64,000 bases of DNA, taken from JAFEDN01 sp963795715 (lineage in GTDB: Bacteria; Pseudomonadota; Gammaproteobacteria; Coxiellales; Coxiellaceae). Made by a program: the position numbers and the translations under genes. This document shows positions 1-9,718 of the stretch, in pieces. The DNA lies in assembly GCA_963795715.1 (NCBI GenBank), contig CAWCIY010000002.1:496001-560000 (forward strand), in the 5' to 3' direction. The notes below the pieces were generated by a model. The model worked only from the letters and a program-made list of their open reading frames with translations, was not told the origin of the DNA and did no database searches. The number at the start of each line of letters is the position of its first letter. Position 1 is the stretch's first letter.

Positions 1-2
1 AA

Positions 3-533
3 AATATAGAGGACAATTCAGATATGCATTCAAAAAACGGAGAAGTTGAAGTCCCACCTATTGCTCACGAAAAAATAGATGACATCCATTCTTCAAATGA
101 AAAGCAAAATTCAGAAGAAAAACTCGTGCAGAATCCAAAAAAATCAGAATCAGAAACTGCATCAACATTAAAACCCAGCGCCGAAGAGGACAATGCTTTA
201 GCTGATATTCAGGAATGGGTGCTCCATCACTGTTCGGCTGCTGGAAAACTCAACGGCAAAAAACAATTTGTTCGTATCCCCTCTGGGCTATTGATTCGTG
301 AATCGAGTTTAAAAACATTGATCAAAGAAAATTTGGAATACCCATCCGTCGATGCGGTATTGAAATTACTCGAACGTTATTTGGAGAAGGAATCGCAAAG
401 TACATGGGTTCAATATCCTTTTGTACACAATGCTAAAGAAGAAATCATTTCAGGCATTATTCTGAAAAATGAATATTTGTGTGAATCCTTAAAAAATTAT
501 CCTGAAAACCAATTTATTGAAAATGGTGTCTGA
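3..533 (+). CDS. ICE relaxase TraI, C-terminal part (runs off the left edge)
   Basis: C-terminal domain of a MobH-type relaxase of integrating conjugative elements (TraI of the PFL_4751 type, DUF1528 domain), the enzyme that nicks oriT and leads DNA transfer. An ATG lies at 24, but the frame is open back to base 3, so this is probably the end of a much longer gene. A low-complexity Glu/Lys/Ser linker is followed by a winged-helix-like segment at about residues 60-150 of the ATG-started product, with the conserved Phe-Val-x-Ile-Pro-x-Gly-Leu-Leu-Ile core. The next gene is a known ICE neighbour, which supports the call. The catalytic HD/TraI_2 part is outside the window. Family assignment is from recognised sequence pattern. 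Confidence 0.65.
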   Translation, partial: NIEDNSDMHSKNGEVEVPPIAHEKIDDIHSSNEKQNSEEKLVQNPKKSESETASTLKPSAEEDNALADIQEWVLHHCSAAGKLNGKKQFVRIPSGLLIRESSLKTLIKENLEYPSVDAVLKLLERYLEKESQSTWVQYPFVHNAKEEIISGIILKNEYLCESLKNYPENQFIENGV

Positions 534-564
534 AAAACAATATAAAAAAATGGAGGAATAGATT

Positions 565-1335
565 ATGACCATTGCTGCTTTATCCCATTTGATGAATCCC
601 TTACTACCTGTAGAACCCTCACCGCCGAAGGTGAGCTATCGTTTAACCGGAGAGGTCGCTCTCCCACTGCATACGATACCCGCACAGACGATTTGTCAGG
701 GTTCGTGGAAGTCCCTTCATCACATGGGATTATTTCAATTCGTGTCGGTGTTGGGCATGATGTATCGTGCTGCTGAACAGGACGACCCTTACGCCGATTT
801 ATACCAGGAAAAAATACAGCAGGAACTTTTAAAAGTGAATCAAGCGATTAAAATGACCATTAATTACTATGAGCAGGCTTTGCAACAATGGAGAGGACGA
901 TTAGAAGTCGATATCATCGGCAGTCAACACCCTTTGAAATTGCACCTCGAATTTGTCTCGCCGCTGGGTTATGTGGCGGCTTTCACCCTGGGCGATCTGG
1001 ATTACTTAATGAGACAATCGTTGACGTTTAGACGCTTGGGTATTTTCCCGGAATCCCACAAAGCATGGCTAGAGCTGATGGACCAACTGAGAAGTGTGTT
1101 TATACACAGTCGGCAATGGCGGCACACAGGCGTCACCCGGCAGGATATGCGAGAAAAAAATCAAATTGCGGAACGCGCCAAAGCCTTGATGGGCTTTATG
1201 CCTTCACGAATTTTGAAGCAGAAAGAGCAGGAAAACCCAAAAGACCAAAAACATCAAGAAAACCAAAAAAAGCAGAAAAAGCAGAAAAAAGAATCTGCCT
1301 CTCAAAAAGAAGTGAAACTGGCTGAAAAATCTTAA
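565..1335 (+). CDS. Integrating conjugative element protein, PFL_4669 family
   Basis: Member of the PFL_4669 family (TIGR03761, related to AcaB/DUF1845), found next to the relaxase in ICEs; its precise role is not known to me. Family hallmarks are visible: Asp-Asp-Pro-Tyr-Ala-Asp near residue 75, the Pro-Leu-Gly-Tyr-Val-Ala-Ala segment near 132, the Leu-Arg-x-Leu-Gly-Ile-Phe-Pro stretch, and Gly-Val-Thr-Arg-Gln-Asp near 188. The last 35 residues are a Lys/Gln-rich tail. ATG at 565 has a good GGAGG ribosome site 8 bases upstream. It starts 32 bases after the relaxase stop, so the two are probably one operon. Downstream ICE genes that normally follow are replaced by an IS110 element. Confidence 0.75.
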   Translation: MTIAALSHLMNPLLPVEPSPPKVSYRLTGEVALPLHTIPAQTICQGSWKSLHHMGLFQFVSVLGMMYRAAEQDDPYADLYQEKIQQELLKVNQAIKMTINYYEQALQQWRGRLEVDIIGSQHPLKLHLEFVSPLGYVAAFTLGDLDYLMRQSLTFRRLGIFPESHKAWLELMDQLRSVFIHSRQWRHTGVTRQDMREKNQIAERAKALMGFMPSRILKQKEQENPKDQKHQENQKKQKKQKKESASQKEVKLAEKS

Positions 1336-1489
1336 AAAAAACAGCCTGTTGTTGCTTGTGGGTATGTGGGCGGACGATGATGCATCTGGATACTCCTATA
1401 AAGTTAAAGTTGTGGGAACGATCAATCCCTAAAATAGATTAATATTTTAAGGTTCCTCAATGTAATTTGTATTGGAACCGTAGAAAAGT

Positions 1490-1660
1490 CAAGGCCGCGC
1501 AGCACCCGAAGGGTTTAGCTTCGTATCTTAAAAGAGTAGCAAATTATTTTGTTACAATACTTGGGGACGTCCAGGCTGGCGGAAGATGAAGCCGTAGTTT
1601 AGCCTGGGACAGAGATCCCGTTGTTAAGATTATGCTCTCTTCCGCTTTTTTTGTTCAATA
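1490..1660 (+). ncRNA. Candidate IS110 bridge-type RNA (structured leader)
   Basis: This non-coding stretch upstream of the IS110 transposase holds several hairpins: a 9-bp stem 1569-1577 with 1601-1610 (one bulge), a short GGGA/TCCC hairpin at 1606-1619, and a GCGGAAG (1579-1585) with CTTCCGC (1639-1645) pairing followed by seven T residues, which looks like a terminator. IS110-group elements are known to carry a recombinase-guiding RNA between the left end and the transposase start. Position and structure fit, but I cannot confirm loops matching the element ends. The rest of 1336-1759 shows no gene. Confidence 0.3.
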
Positions 1661-1759
1661 GACCGAACGGTATCTTGGGCCATCAGAGCCTGTATTAACG
1701 AGGTAGGTTAGAACAAAATATTCCTGGAACATTCAAGATGATACTATAAAGGAGGTCTT

Positions 1760-2723
1760 ATGGAAAATAGGTTTGTCGGTGTTGACATTTCTAAATTAAG
1801 TTTTACGGCGGCTATAAAAGCCAATAATCAATTCCAAGTCAAAGAATTTAAGAATGATTTAACGGGTTGCCGCGAACTTTTAGGATGGCTGAAAAATGAG
1901 GAGAAAAAAGAAGATCATTTTTGTATGGAAGCGACAGGAAGATATAGCCTTTTATTAGCGACATTCTTGTATGAACAAGGGCATTACGTTAGTGTAGTTA
2001 TAAACCTGTGCAAATTAAATATTTTATGAAGAGTCAATTAACGAAAAATAAAACCGATGCTGTCGATGCTAAAATGATTGCTCAGTTCAGTGAATTACTG
2101 ACTCCTATACCCTGGCAACCAGAACCCATGGAAATCACTCAATTACGGGCTTTAATTAATCGGCTAGATGTTATAGAAAACTTATATTACAGGAAACAAA
2201 CTGTTTAGGAGAAGCGCCACATTCGGCTGTGATTAATTCGATTCAGAGGCTATTGGAACATTTAACCGAACAGGCTAATCAATTAGAAGAAGAGATTAAG
2301 GTTCATGTAGAACAGCACGCTTTCTTGCATGAAAAAAGTACATTATTAAAAACCATACCTGGTTTGGGAGATAAAACTTCTCAAAAAATAGTTGCATTTT
2401 TAGGAGATATTTCGCGGTTTACTCATCCTAAACAAGTTACGGCTTATGTGGGATTAAATCCACAGCAGAAACAATCAAGCAGTTCAATAAAAGGGTGTTC
2501 TGGTATTTCTAAAATGGGCAGTGCTTATTTGAGAAAGATGCTCTATATGCCAGCGTTGGTAGCTGTAAAATATAATCCGCTGGTGAAGTCATTTTATAGC
2601 GGCTTGATTAAGAAAGGTAAACCCAAAAAATTAGCGGTTTGTGCGGCAATGAGAAAACTCCTGCATATTATTTACGGGGTACTCAAATCAGGGAAACCTT
2701 TTAATGCTAATTTAATAACTTAA
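1760..2723 (+). pseudogene. IS110-family transposase, two frameshifts
   Basis: DEDD-type IS110 recombinase read in three frames. The first part (1760-2029) has the RuvC-like N-terminus with Phe-Val-Gly-Val-Asp-Ile-Ser-Lys and Met-Glu-Ala-Thr-Gly-Arg-Tyr. A single-base shift near 2005 moves to a frame with the Lys-Thr-Asp-Ala-Val-Asp-Ala motif. A second shift near 2185 leads to the Transposase_20 domain (from 2189), with Ile-Pro-Gly-Leu-Gly and the conserved Tyr-Val-Gly-Leu-Asn-Pro and Ser-Lys-Met-Gly segments. Joined, about 320 residues, normal for the family. A strong AAGGAGG ribosome site precedes ATG 1760. All catalytic acids are still encoded, so the inactivation looks recent, or the shifts are sequence errors. 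Confidence 0.85.
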
Positions 2724-3452
2724 AATTTAATAATTAAACGTCTTTCACCCTTCACTGTGAAGGATGAAAATCCGCATAAAAATGGCGAAGAGTTCGTTTT
2801 GCTCATCACTTTTTAATTTTTATTAAATAAAAAAAATTGTTGTTAAACGAAGCGGTGGATAACTCGCGTGAAGCCCTTCGTCAGGAAGGCGAAAGGTAGC
2901 GAATATCCACGGCTGCTGCGAAATGTGGCACAAGCTTGGAGAAAAGCCAACTCCGATTTTAGTCGAGATTACATTGTTTAGACAAAAAAATTATTTTGCG
3001 CCATATCATTTAGATAAATATTCTTCGACCCCGTGGGCGTCGGTTAAATTGAGATAAATGGTTGTGATGGTTACTCAATAAAAAATATCAGATATTATTT
3101 TGATATTTTGTCAATTTGCATCCTAATTGAGCCAGCGGTTTGCACCAGAATACGCACGGGGTTATTGAGCCACTTGTAAGTGGGTAAAATCGACTATTTT
3201 TACTTCCTAAAAAGTATGTCAAACCGCCCTTTAACTTTCTACGATTTCTATTCTCTACGATGATCGTTTCTTTGTCTAATAGTTTTTATCAGAAAGGTAT
3301 AGCTTACTCAACCCTTTTTCGAGTCCGTCACCCGGAGTATCAAAATCAAAATAATATTGATATTTTTATGATATTTTAAAATAACGTAACATAACAGTAA
3401 CAAAACTGTTACGTTATTTTAACACTCAGTAGACATCATGGGTGGATACTCC
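2724..3452. other. Non-coding stretch, probable insertion-sequence debris
   Basis: No convincing gene. It contains an AT-rich tail of the IS110 element, a G/C-richer structured patch at about 2850-2950, and two copies of the octamer TTGAGCCA (near 3127 and 3164). A third copy lies near 3919 and an inverted copy near 3893, so this octamer brackets the non-coding repeat that follows. Repeated octamers like these are typical of insertion-sequence ends, but no transposase is attached. Confidence 0.4.
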
Positions 3453-3882
3453 AAACGATAAGAAGCCGTGATCTTTAGCGGAGTGATGTGGTGGGTCGGT
3501 AATAGCGCCGCTACCCGATCATGGGGAGCTGCCAGTCTCTGCACGGCGCGGTACGCGGCGGAAGCCACCCAATATCCAACGGAACTCTCTACTGGGTCAT
3601 TCATGGGAATGAAAGCACTTCCGGGGTTAAAAACTGTCTGAAGCGTGAAGAGTGATTAAGGTGTTGGGTCGGCACAGGGTGTCTTAACCCTGCGGCGTTT
3701 CACCCTATTGACGATTGACTGAAGCCAGTCATCTTACCTGGGTATGGAACCCAGGTTGGAGAGACGTTCGTGAATATGGCCAGGCCATTAGCGGTGTTTA
3801 AGGGTCTTGAGAGACTCCGAAGGTTTATGTAAAGCATGGAAAATCTGCCTCACTCACTTGACAAATAAGACGGTATCTTAAC
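3453..3882 (+). repeat. Long non-coding repeat, copy A (~430 bp)
   Basis: Diverged direct duplicate of 9171-9592, with clear identity over most of its length and small indels that break any reading frame. Shared hairpins, for example CCTGGGT/ACCCAGG around 3738-3760, keep their pairing while bases change (C to T giving G-U), which suggests a structured RNA or DNA element rather than a gene. Short open frames inside it are not conserved between copies. It could be a degenerate group II intron or another retroelement RNA; I do not see a standard domain V. Confidence 0.7.
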
Positions 3883-4023
3883 ATTACGGTAAATGGCTCA
3901 ATATTTATTTGCACCCTTATTGAGCCATCCCACCGATTTGGGAATGATTAAGCCATTGATCATAGAGTAAAAATCAACCATTTAAAATAAATAGTAAAAT
4001 AATTATTAGTATTTTAATGATAT

Positions 4024-7000
4024 TTATTGTATTCGACATTTTACAGCAGCTTCCGGATTATCGGGATCGGAATCATCGGGTTGTGGTTTAACTGCAAACA
4101 AAGTAGCTGCAGTCTGTGAAGGACGCGAGGTAAAATAAGAAAGTTTATCCGAATCAGGTTTTTTACCAGCTAATTCAAGTAATTCTGCAATGCTTTCTAG
4201 CCTACCAGAAACTTCCTCCGACAAGGTAGATTTTGCCATAACAGTGAGCTCCCACTTTTTAGCTTTTATTGACCTTTTCTTTGTTTCATAGTGATCACCT
4301 TCTTTCAGATCTTTACTAGCAAGTGCTGACTTAAATGTTAGAACTAATTTATCTAAAATTTCCTCCATTTTTCGTGGTGCTCCCAAAACATATTCTGCAT
4401 TACACTCAATAATAAAGCTATTTTCTGATCTTTTTATAGAAAAGAAATATTTTAAGGCCAACAAAGTTTGTAATTCTTTTTTAAAAGCTATCGATTCCTT
4501 TGATTCTTCTGTTCTTTGTGCCAAAGCTTCAGAAGCTGTCGTTGTCGTCAATGAAGTAGCCTGTCTGACGCCTGGGCCCATTTTCTCGTCCTGTACCTCA
4601 TCCGATAAGTATCTCTGTGATTGATCAAATAACCCCAGTCCTGATGTCGTTCGAGAATATTGTACTTGTTGGGTAATCACTTTAAACTGGGTGTGACCTT
4701 TTTTTAATGTAATTTCTCGATACACGGTATGGGGAACTTGTGAGCCTGACAAGATAACGATATCCTGACCGCTCTGTTGTAATCGCTCAAAATGATCAGT
4801 GCCATTAAATTGAACACACACAACCGTTGATTGCCCTGGATTCAGCCTGAGTGGGTGGTGAGCACCGGGAGAGGGATAATAATCCACCGTCCTCCGAAAA
4901 ACGTGCGCTATGACTGCTAATTCAGACGGCAATAACCAGGCATGCGCAGTCCCCACAAAATCAGCGTATTCTTGCTTGACACCGGCGGAAATTGCAAAAT
5001 TCCAATCAAATTCAGTATTCATTAACCGATTATACTCTTGGAAGGCGTCATGCAGGTGGGGCAAAGAAAGTATCAGTCCATATAATTCTCCCTCATTTTT
5101 ATTTAAAGCATCATAAAATTGATCACGCAATCCGGACGTTGGAGCAAGGCGATGGTTACTGTGAATATACTTCATAATGACATCGTTCTCTTCGCTTTTT
5201 AATACCGATTGAAAAGAAAGCCAGAGCGCATTAGAGGAATCTTTTTGATCCGACAAAAACTCCTGGTATTTTTTTTGCAGTTCTTGAGTCAATCTTTTTG
5301 TTTTGCAACCAGACATTACTAATTCTTGAATACCTGCCGTAACCAATCTTTGAAATTCTGGATTCTTCTCGTCAACAATAGCCACACGAACCTGTTCTCT
5401 TTTTCCTTTAATGTCAGAACAGACAAATTGATGTATTAATGGATCCCGGGTACCCAGAATTGCATGAAAAGCGCAATCTCCACCGCCTTTTGTTGTCGCA
5501 GGAATTAAACGAGGCATTTTGTTCGGCAGTTTTTTATCATGTCTGATTTGATTTAAATGATCTTCTAATTTAGAAATTAGACTGAACAAGTGATCTCTCT
5601 CTTTTTCAAGTCGGCTGTGCATTCCTTGATTTTCTATTTTCCTTAAAATATCGTCTCTCCGTGCTTCAACTAAAGATAAGTGGATGACTAATTTTTCCTT
5701 TTCGAGAGAATGCACCTGTTCTGTAGTAGATGAAGAGAATTTCAATTCATTCAATAGCTTGGCATCCAGTCCTCCGGTTAATCGCCATTCTCCTTCTTCA
5801 GACCGTCCATAAATAGAAAATTGATCACTTTGTTTGATCAAAATAGGTTTGTCTTTCATCTGCTTATTTTCTTGCAAAAATTTCCTTATTTGTATTTCTA
5901 CTTCTTGATCACTTGCAAGTGACATCAAAACGAGGTCATACTCTTTAAACTCTTGGGGTTGAATATGTAAATTGATTAATGCAGGTTTTCCGATTTTATA
6001 GCGGCGTAACCGACACTCTGTTTCACTCAGGTATAATGGTGGAAAATCATATTGTTTTGTAGCGCCATGGTGGTATATAGGCAAGCCAGATTCATTTAAA
6101 TCTCCACGTCCGGTAACAACAGGCGAGTCACGACAAATTTTTTGTACCATCGCTGTTTGTAGATCGCCTTTAGAATCCAGGTATTTAATCAATCGATCAC
6201 CGACGATAAATTCAGCAGCTTTAGCTATCTTACCACTGCCACTGGATTCTTTAGCGAGAATACCCGAATTTTTGACTTCACGTCCGTACCATAAACTGCT
6301 GCCGATAATCATATTCTCAATAAAATACTTAAATTGTTCTTCTTTAGTTAATGGCCGTTTTCGATATAAAAACTGATATGGTGATTGAGTAAAGTTGGCT
6401 AATCCCTGTCCTAGTTTCTTCATAGCCCCTTCTTTTTTAAATTCATCAGGCACTATTTTATCCCAATAATTCATCATTCGTTTGATGACACAGTTGACGA
6501 ATACTTCTAAAGACTCAGGGTCCAGTTGAGCTAGGATTAATTGATAACGGCAAGTTAAACCGTCTACTAAAGCTTTTACTACTTTGGCTGCTTTATCGAT
6601 AGTATCAATATCGCCTCTGGCTAACCGTTGACCATGCCGCTTAATATCTCGCCCTTCCATTACTTTTTGAGTCGATAAAGTAATAAACTTATTAATCACA
6701 AATTTTCCCACGGCTACAAGCGCTTGACCGACCAAGCCGGCGCCCGGCAGTGGCGCCAACGCGCTGATTAAGGTAATGGCTCCGCCCACTACTGTACCAA
6801 TTCGACTTTGATTGTGGGCGTCAACTAGCTGATAGCTAATAGCTAAAGCCTTGGTAAATACTTGAGTCAACTTGATGTTAAATAATTCTCTTGCCAATTC
6901 TATCTGTTCTATTTGCGTGCGTGTGAGATGATTACTGCTGGTTTTAACCAATGAATTAGCAGTACCAGCATCCGTTGCAGGTGATTGCTTAGATGATCGT

Positions 7001-7863
7001 AATTTATGACGGAGTTTTTGTAATTTCCGAGTGACACCATTCCATTGCTCAGCGAAATCTTCATTTTTCAGCGAGTATTTGTCCTCTTTGGATTCATATT
7101 TTTCTGTTAAGTTTTTATGTTTCGGGTGTGGCAAAATAGCTTCCAACTGTAACCCACACTGTGATAATAACTTTTTTTGATCGACTAAATCAGGTGTATG
7201 GATAATTTTTGGTAGGTGGATAGAAGTTTCATATTTATCCTCTTGTGTTTTGGTCGTTTTAATCTGAGTACCTGTTTCACTCAATGAAGATAGTTCTATC
7301 CATTTATTAATATCTTTTTCCATATATGTAGGATGGATAATAGAAGACGATATTTGGGTGTCTTGAATAATATGATTTCTCTTATTATGATCTTTTGATG
7401 GCGCATATTTAGATTGATTAACCTTTGAAACTGCAGTGGGAAAATGGGGAGAAATATTATAATTGACATCATCAATGCTAGATTTTTTAAATTTTTCGTT
7501 TATTACTTTAACTTCTATTTCTTTTGAAACATAATTCATTGCTTCAACTGATTGATCAGCCATACCAATGGCTATATTCAAAACTCTCAGATTTGTGCCA
7601 TATTTATTCAAAATATTTAGAATAGTGTTGCAGCCTGCTAACGTAATATTTTTATTATACTGTAAATTTAATTCTTCAATTTTCTTATTTTCTATCAAAG
7701 ATCGGAAAATAATTTCAACCCCTTTGTCACCAATAAGATTATAGCTTAAATCAAGGTGAGTTATATCCTCAGGTAGGAAAAACATTATTTCTTTTATGTT
7801 CATATCAGATATCTTTTTTTCATTAGATATGTCTTTCCCGCTATAATTCATTTCTTTAGGCAT
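4024..7863 (-). CDS. Predicted LRR-OTU deubiquitinase-like effector
   Basis: A 1279-residue protein. Residues ~20-115 form ribonuclease-inhibitor-type leucine-rich repeats (Leu-Asp-Leu-Ser-Tyr-Asn). A Gly/Ala-rich hydrophobic stretch lies at ~354-394. An OTU-type cysteine peptidase domain follows at ~785-1030, with Gly-Asp-Cys-Ala-Phe-His (nucleophile Cys797) and Asp-His-Phe-Glu-Arg (catalytic His1024). The ~225 residues between them are longer than in minimal OTU domains, like the helical insertion of Legionella Lot-type deubiquitinases. It would remove ubiquitin in a host cell. ATG 7863 has an AGGAGG site 5 bases away. The protein ends Cys-Arg-Ile-Gln, a possible though imperfect prenylation box. 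It is divergent from a LuxR-type regulator gene. Confidence 0.7.
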   Translation of the reverse strand: MPKEMNYSGKDISNEKKISDMNIKEIMFFLPEDITHLDLSYNLIGDKGVEIIFRSLIENKKIEELNLQYNKNITLAGCNTILNILNKYGTNLRVLNIAIGMADQSVEAMNYVSKEIEVKVINEKFKKSSIDDVNYNISPHFPTAVSKVNQSKYAPSKDHNKRNHIIQDTQISSSIIHPTYMEKDINKWIELSSLSETGTQIKTTKTQEDKYETSIHLPKIIHTPDLVDQKKLLSQCGLQLEAILPHPKHKNLTEKYESKEDKYSLKNEDFAEQWNGVTRKLQKLRHKLRSSKQSPATDAGTANSLVKTSSNHLTRTQIEQIELARELFNIKLTQVFTKALAISYQLVDAHNQSRIGTVVGGAITLISALAPLPGAGLVGQALVAVGKFVINKFITLSTQKVMEGRDIKRHGQRLARGDIDTIDKAAKVVKALVDGLTCRYQLILAQLDPESLEVFVNCVIKRMMNYWDKIVPDEFKKEGAMKKLGQGLANFTQSPYQFLYRKRPLTKEEQFKYFIENMIIGSSLWYGREVKNSGILAKESSGSGKIAKAAEFIVGDRLIKYLDSKGDLQTAMVQKICRDSPVVTGRGDLNESGLPIYHHGATKQYDFPPLYLSETECRLRRYKIGKPALINLHIQPQEFKEYDLVLMSLASDQEVEIQIRKFLQENKQMKDKPILIKQSDQFSIYGRSEEGEWRLTGGLDAKLLNELKFSSSTTEQVHSLEKEKLVIHLSLVEARRDDILRKIENQGMHSRLEKERDHLFSLISKLEDHLNQIRHDKKLPNKMPRLIPATTKGGGDCAFHAILGTRDPLIHQFVCSDIKGKREQVRVAIVDEKNPEFQRLVTAGIQELVMSGCKTKRLTQELQKKYQEFLSDQKDSSNALWLSFQSVLKSEENDVIMKYIHSNHRLAPTSGLRDQFYDALNKNEGELYGLILSLPHLHDAFQEYNRLMNTEFDWNFAISAGVKQEYADFVGTAHAWLLPSELAVIAHVFRRTVDYYPSPGAHHPLRLNPGQSTVVCVQFNGTDHFERLQQSGQDIVILSGSQVPHTVYREITLKKGHTQFKVITQQVQYSRTTSGLGLFDQSQRYLSDEVQDEKMGPGVRQATSLTTTTASEALAQRTEESKESIAFKKELQTLLALKYFFSIKRSENSFIIECNAEYVLGAPRKMEEILDKLVLTFKSALASKDLKEGDHYETKKRSIKAKKWELTVMAKSTLSEEVSGRLESIAELLELAGKKPDSDKLSYFTSRPSQTAATLFAVKPQPDDSDPDNPEAAVKCRIQ

Positions 7864-7932
7864 AATTACCTCCTTTGTTTGTAAAGTTGTACGCTAAGTA
7901 TTTTTATATCAATATTTCCTTGAAATTTGATA

Positions 7933-7961
7933 TTGACTCAGGTTGAAATAAAATATATATA
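7933..7961 (+). promoter_or_regulatory. Candidate sigma-70 promoter for the LuxR-type gene
   Basis: TTGACT at 7933-7938 and TATATA at 7956-7961 are separated by 17 bases, about 64 bases before the LuxR-type start. The element sits in the 161-bp divergent space shared with the OTU gene, so a regulator bound here could act on both. Confidence 0.5.
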
Positions 7962-8024
7962 TAATCAAAGTAGATCGATATCCGTAAAAAACACGGTGCC
8001 TCTTAACTTATTGGAGATGATTAT

Positions 8025-8810
8025 ATGCCTACTGAAATCATCAATGATAAATACTTTTCTATGGAATTCCATACTGATATTCACGCCATTTGTAAACCTT
8101 TATTTGAAAATACTTTAATCAAGCACTTTTGTTGGTTAAAAATTTTTAAAAATAATAATATACTGGTAATAAGTTCCAATTTGCAGCTTGTTAAGCATCA
8201 TATTAATTTACGAAATTATCTCTTGGTGCCTGATATGCAAGTTGATTTGGATAAAAATAAATTTTATTATATTTGTTTTCCTTGCTTAAGTGACAGATTC
8301 GACCACGCTCTCTTTGATTATAAGACTTTATTTAATCTTTTTAATCCCATTTATTTATTTGAAGTATCACAAGATTATTATGAGGTATTTATATATGGAA
8401 CTCCCATCAACAGTTTGAGCAATGTTAATTATTATTTAAATATTTTAAACCAATTAGAAAATTTTAAATTCTACTTTAAAGAAAAAGCCATTCCATTTAT
8501 TAAAAAAACCACTAATATAAAAATTGTCATTCCTAACGATAGGATTCCGCAACTCTTTATTACTCATTCAAAAAATTTGACAAATAAAGGTCAACGTAAA
8601 AAATTAGAGATCAAAGGTAAAAACTTGACTCTTTCAAATAGAGAACTAGAAGTAGTTCAATGGATTGGACGAGGGTGTACCATTAAAGATATCGCGAGGA
8701 CCTTACAGCTATCGCCTAGAACCGTAGAGCAATACCTTAATAATGTTAAAATAAAATCAGGCATTAAAAAGAAAAGCGAAATCGTTAATTTACTCAACTT
8801 GCTAATCTAA
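8025..8810 (+). CDS. LuxR-type transcriptional regulator
   Basis: A 261-residue predicted transcription factor. The last ~60 residues form a LuxR/GerE helix-turn-helix (Leu-Thr-x-Arg-Glu-x-Glu-Val at ~207, then Gly-Cys-Thr-Ile-Lys-Asp-Ile-Ala and Ser-Pro-Arg-Thr-Val-Glu-Gln-Tyr). The N-terminal ~190 residues are not a recognised sensor domain. Similar orphan LuxR proteins with unassigned N-termini are common in Legionella and Coxiella relatives. ATG at 8025 has a GGAGATG ribosome site. It is divergent from the OTU effector gene, so control of that gene is a reasonable inference. Very AT-rich coding sequence. Confidence 0.8.
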   Translation: MPTEIINDKYFSMEFHTDIHAICKPLFENTLIKHFCWLKIFKNNNILVISSNLQLVKHHINLRNYLLVPDMQVDLDKNKFYYICFPCLSDRFDHALFDYKTLFNLFNPIYLFEVSQDYYEVFIYGTPINSLSNVNYYLNILNQLENFKFYFKEKAIPFIKKTTNIKIVIPNDRIPQLFITHSKNLTNKGQRKKLEIKGKNLTLSNRELEVVQWIGRGCTIKDIARTLQLSPRTVEQYLNNVKIKSGIKKKSEIVNLLNLLI

Positions 8811-9170
8811 ACCATTAAAATACTCAATAGTATATTCATGCAAAACGCTCGCAATAAAAGTTTCGTTAGGCACATTAGGACTCTAATTCAGATGCTCGAT
8901 CAATTCTTATTTGCCTCTTTTTCTGTATTAAGGCAGGATCTTCTAGTTTCATGCTGACTCCTTTCCTCTCAAATTGAAGGTAGTACGCAATCTTCAATGA
9001 CTATCGGAAGGCTTCCTACACCTAGACAGCTTTTGATTATCAGGCGGGTGACAAAATACGGGACGAGTTGGCTATTCGCATGATTGAAATACTTTTAGAT
9101 TTTTAGCATCTCATTCACCGGCGCGATGACTATATCTTACTGGTTTGGAGCATGATGAGACGCCCCCTCT
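8811..9170. other. No gene seen between the LuxR gene and repeat copy B
   Basis: Only short, unconvincing frames are present. I see no promoter, RNA or transposase fragment that I would defend here. Confidence 0.5.
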
Positions 9171-9592
9171 AAACGATAAGAAGTCATCATAGTCAGCGAA
9201 GTGATGAAGTGGGTCGGTGATAGCGCCGCTACCCGATTATGGGGAGCTGCAAGACTCGCACGGCGCGGTGCGCGGCGAAGCCGCCCAATGGCCAACGGGA
9301 TTTCCTACCAGGTCATTCATGAGGACGAAAACCCTCCCGGAGTTAAAAACTGTCTGGAGTGTGAAGAGTGGTTTAAATAGCTGGTTAGCACAGGGTGACT
9401 TAACCATGCGGCGTTTGCCCTGTTGACTATTGACTAAAGCCGGTCGTCTCACTTGGGTATGGAACCCAGGTTGGACAAACGTTCGTGAATATGGCCAGGG
9501 CCATTAGCGGTGTAAGGGTCTTGGAAGACTCCGCAGGTTTATGTAAAGCATGGATAAATCTGCCTCACCTGACAATAAGATGGTACCTTGAC
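9171..9592 (+). repeat. Long non-coding repeat, copy B (~420 bp)
   Basis: Second copy of the element at 3453-3882, in the same orientation. Both copies begin at AAACGATAAGAAG and end near a GGTA-x-CTT-x-AC motif. The hairpins at the GGAACCCAGG motif and at GCAGGTTTATG are kept. The two copies flank the OTU and LuxR-type genes, so homologous recombination between them would delete that 5.7-kb segment. Confidence 0.7.
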
Positions 9593-9718
9593 GTTTCGAA
9601 GGCGACTTTGGGTTCATTTAAACCACTTGACATTTGATTGAAATAATAATTTATCTGTGTTGAGATAGATTTGTCCCAAAAACTTAAACCCTCATACTCA
9701 AGGAATAGGAGAATAAAT

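Noticed and set aside
3419..3604. Short open frame on the minus strand inside repeat copy A
   Set aside because: The frame is not kept in copy B, where indels shift it; the conserved unit is the non-coding repeat.
3453..3882. Group II intron as a firm identification of the long repeat
   Set aside because: No domain V signature and no linked maturase; kept only as one possibility.
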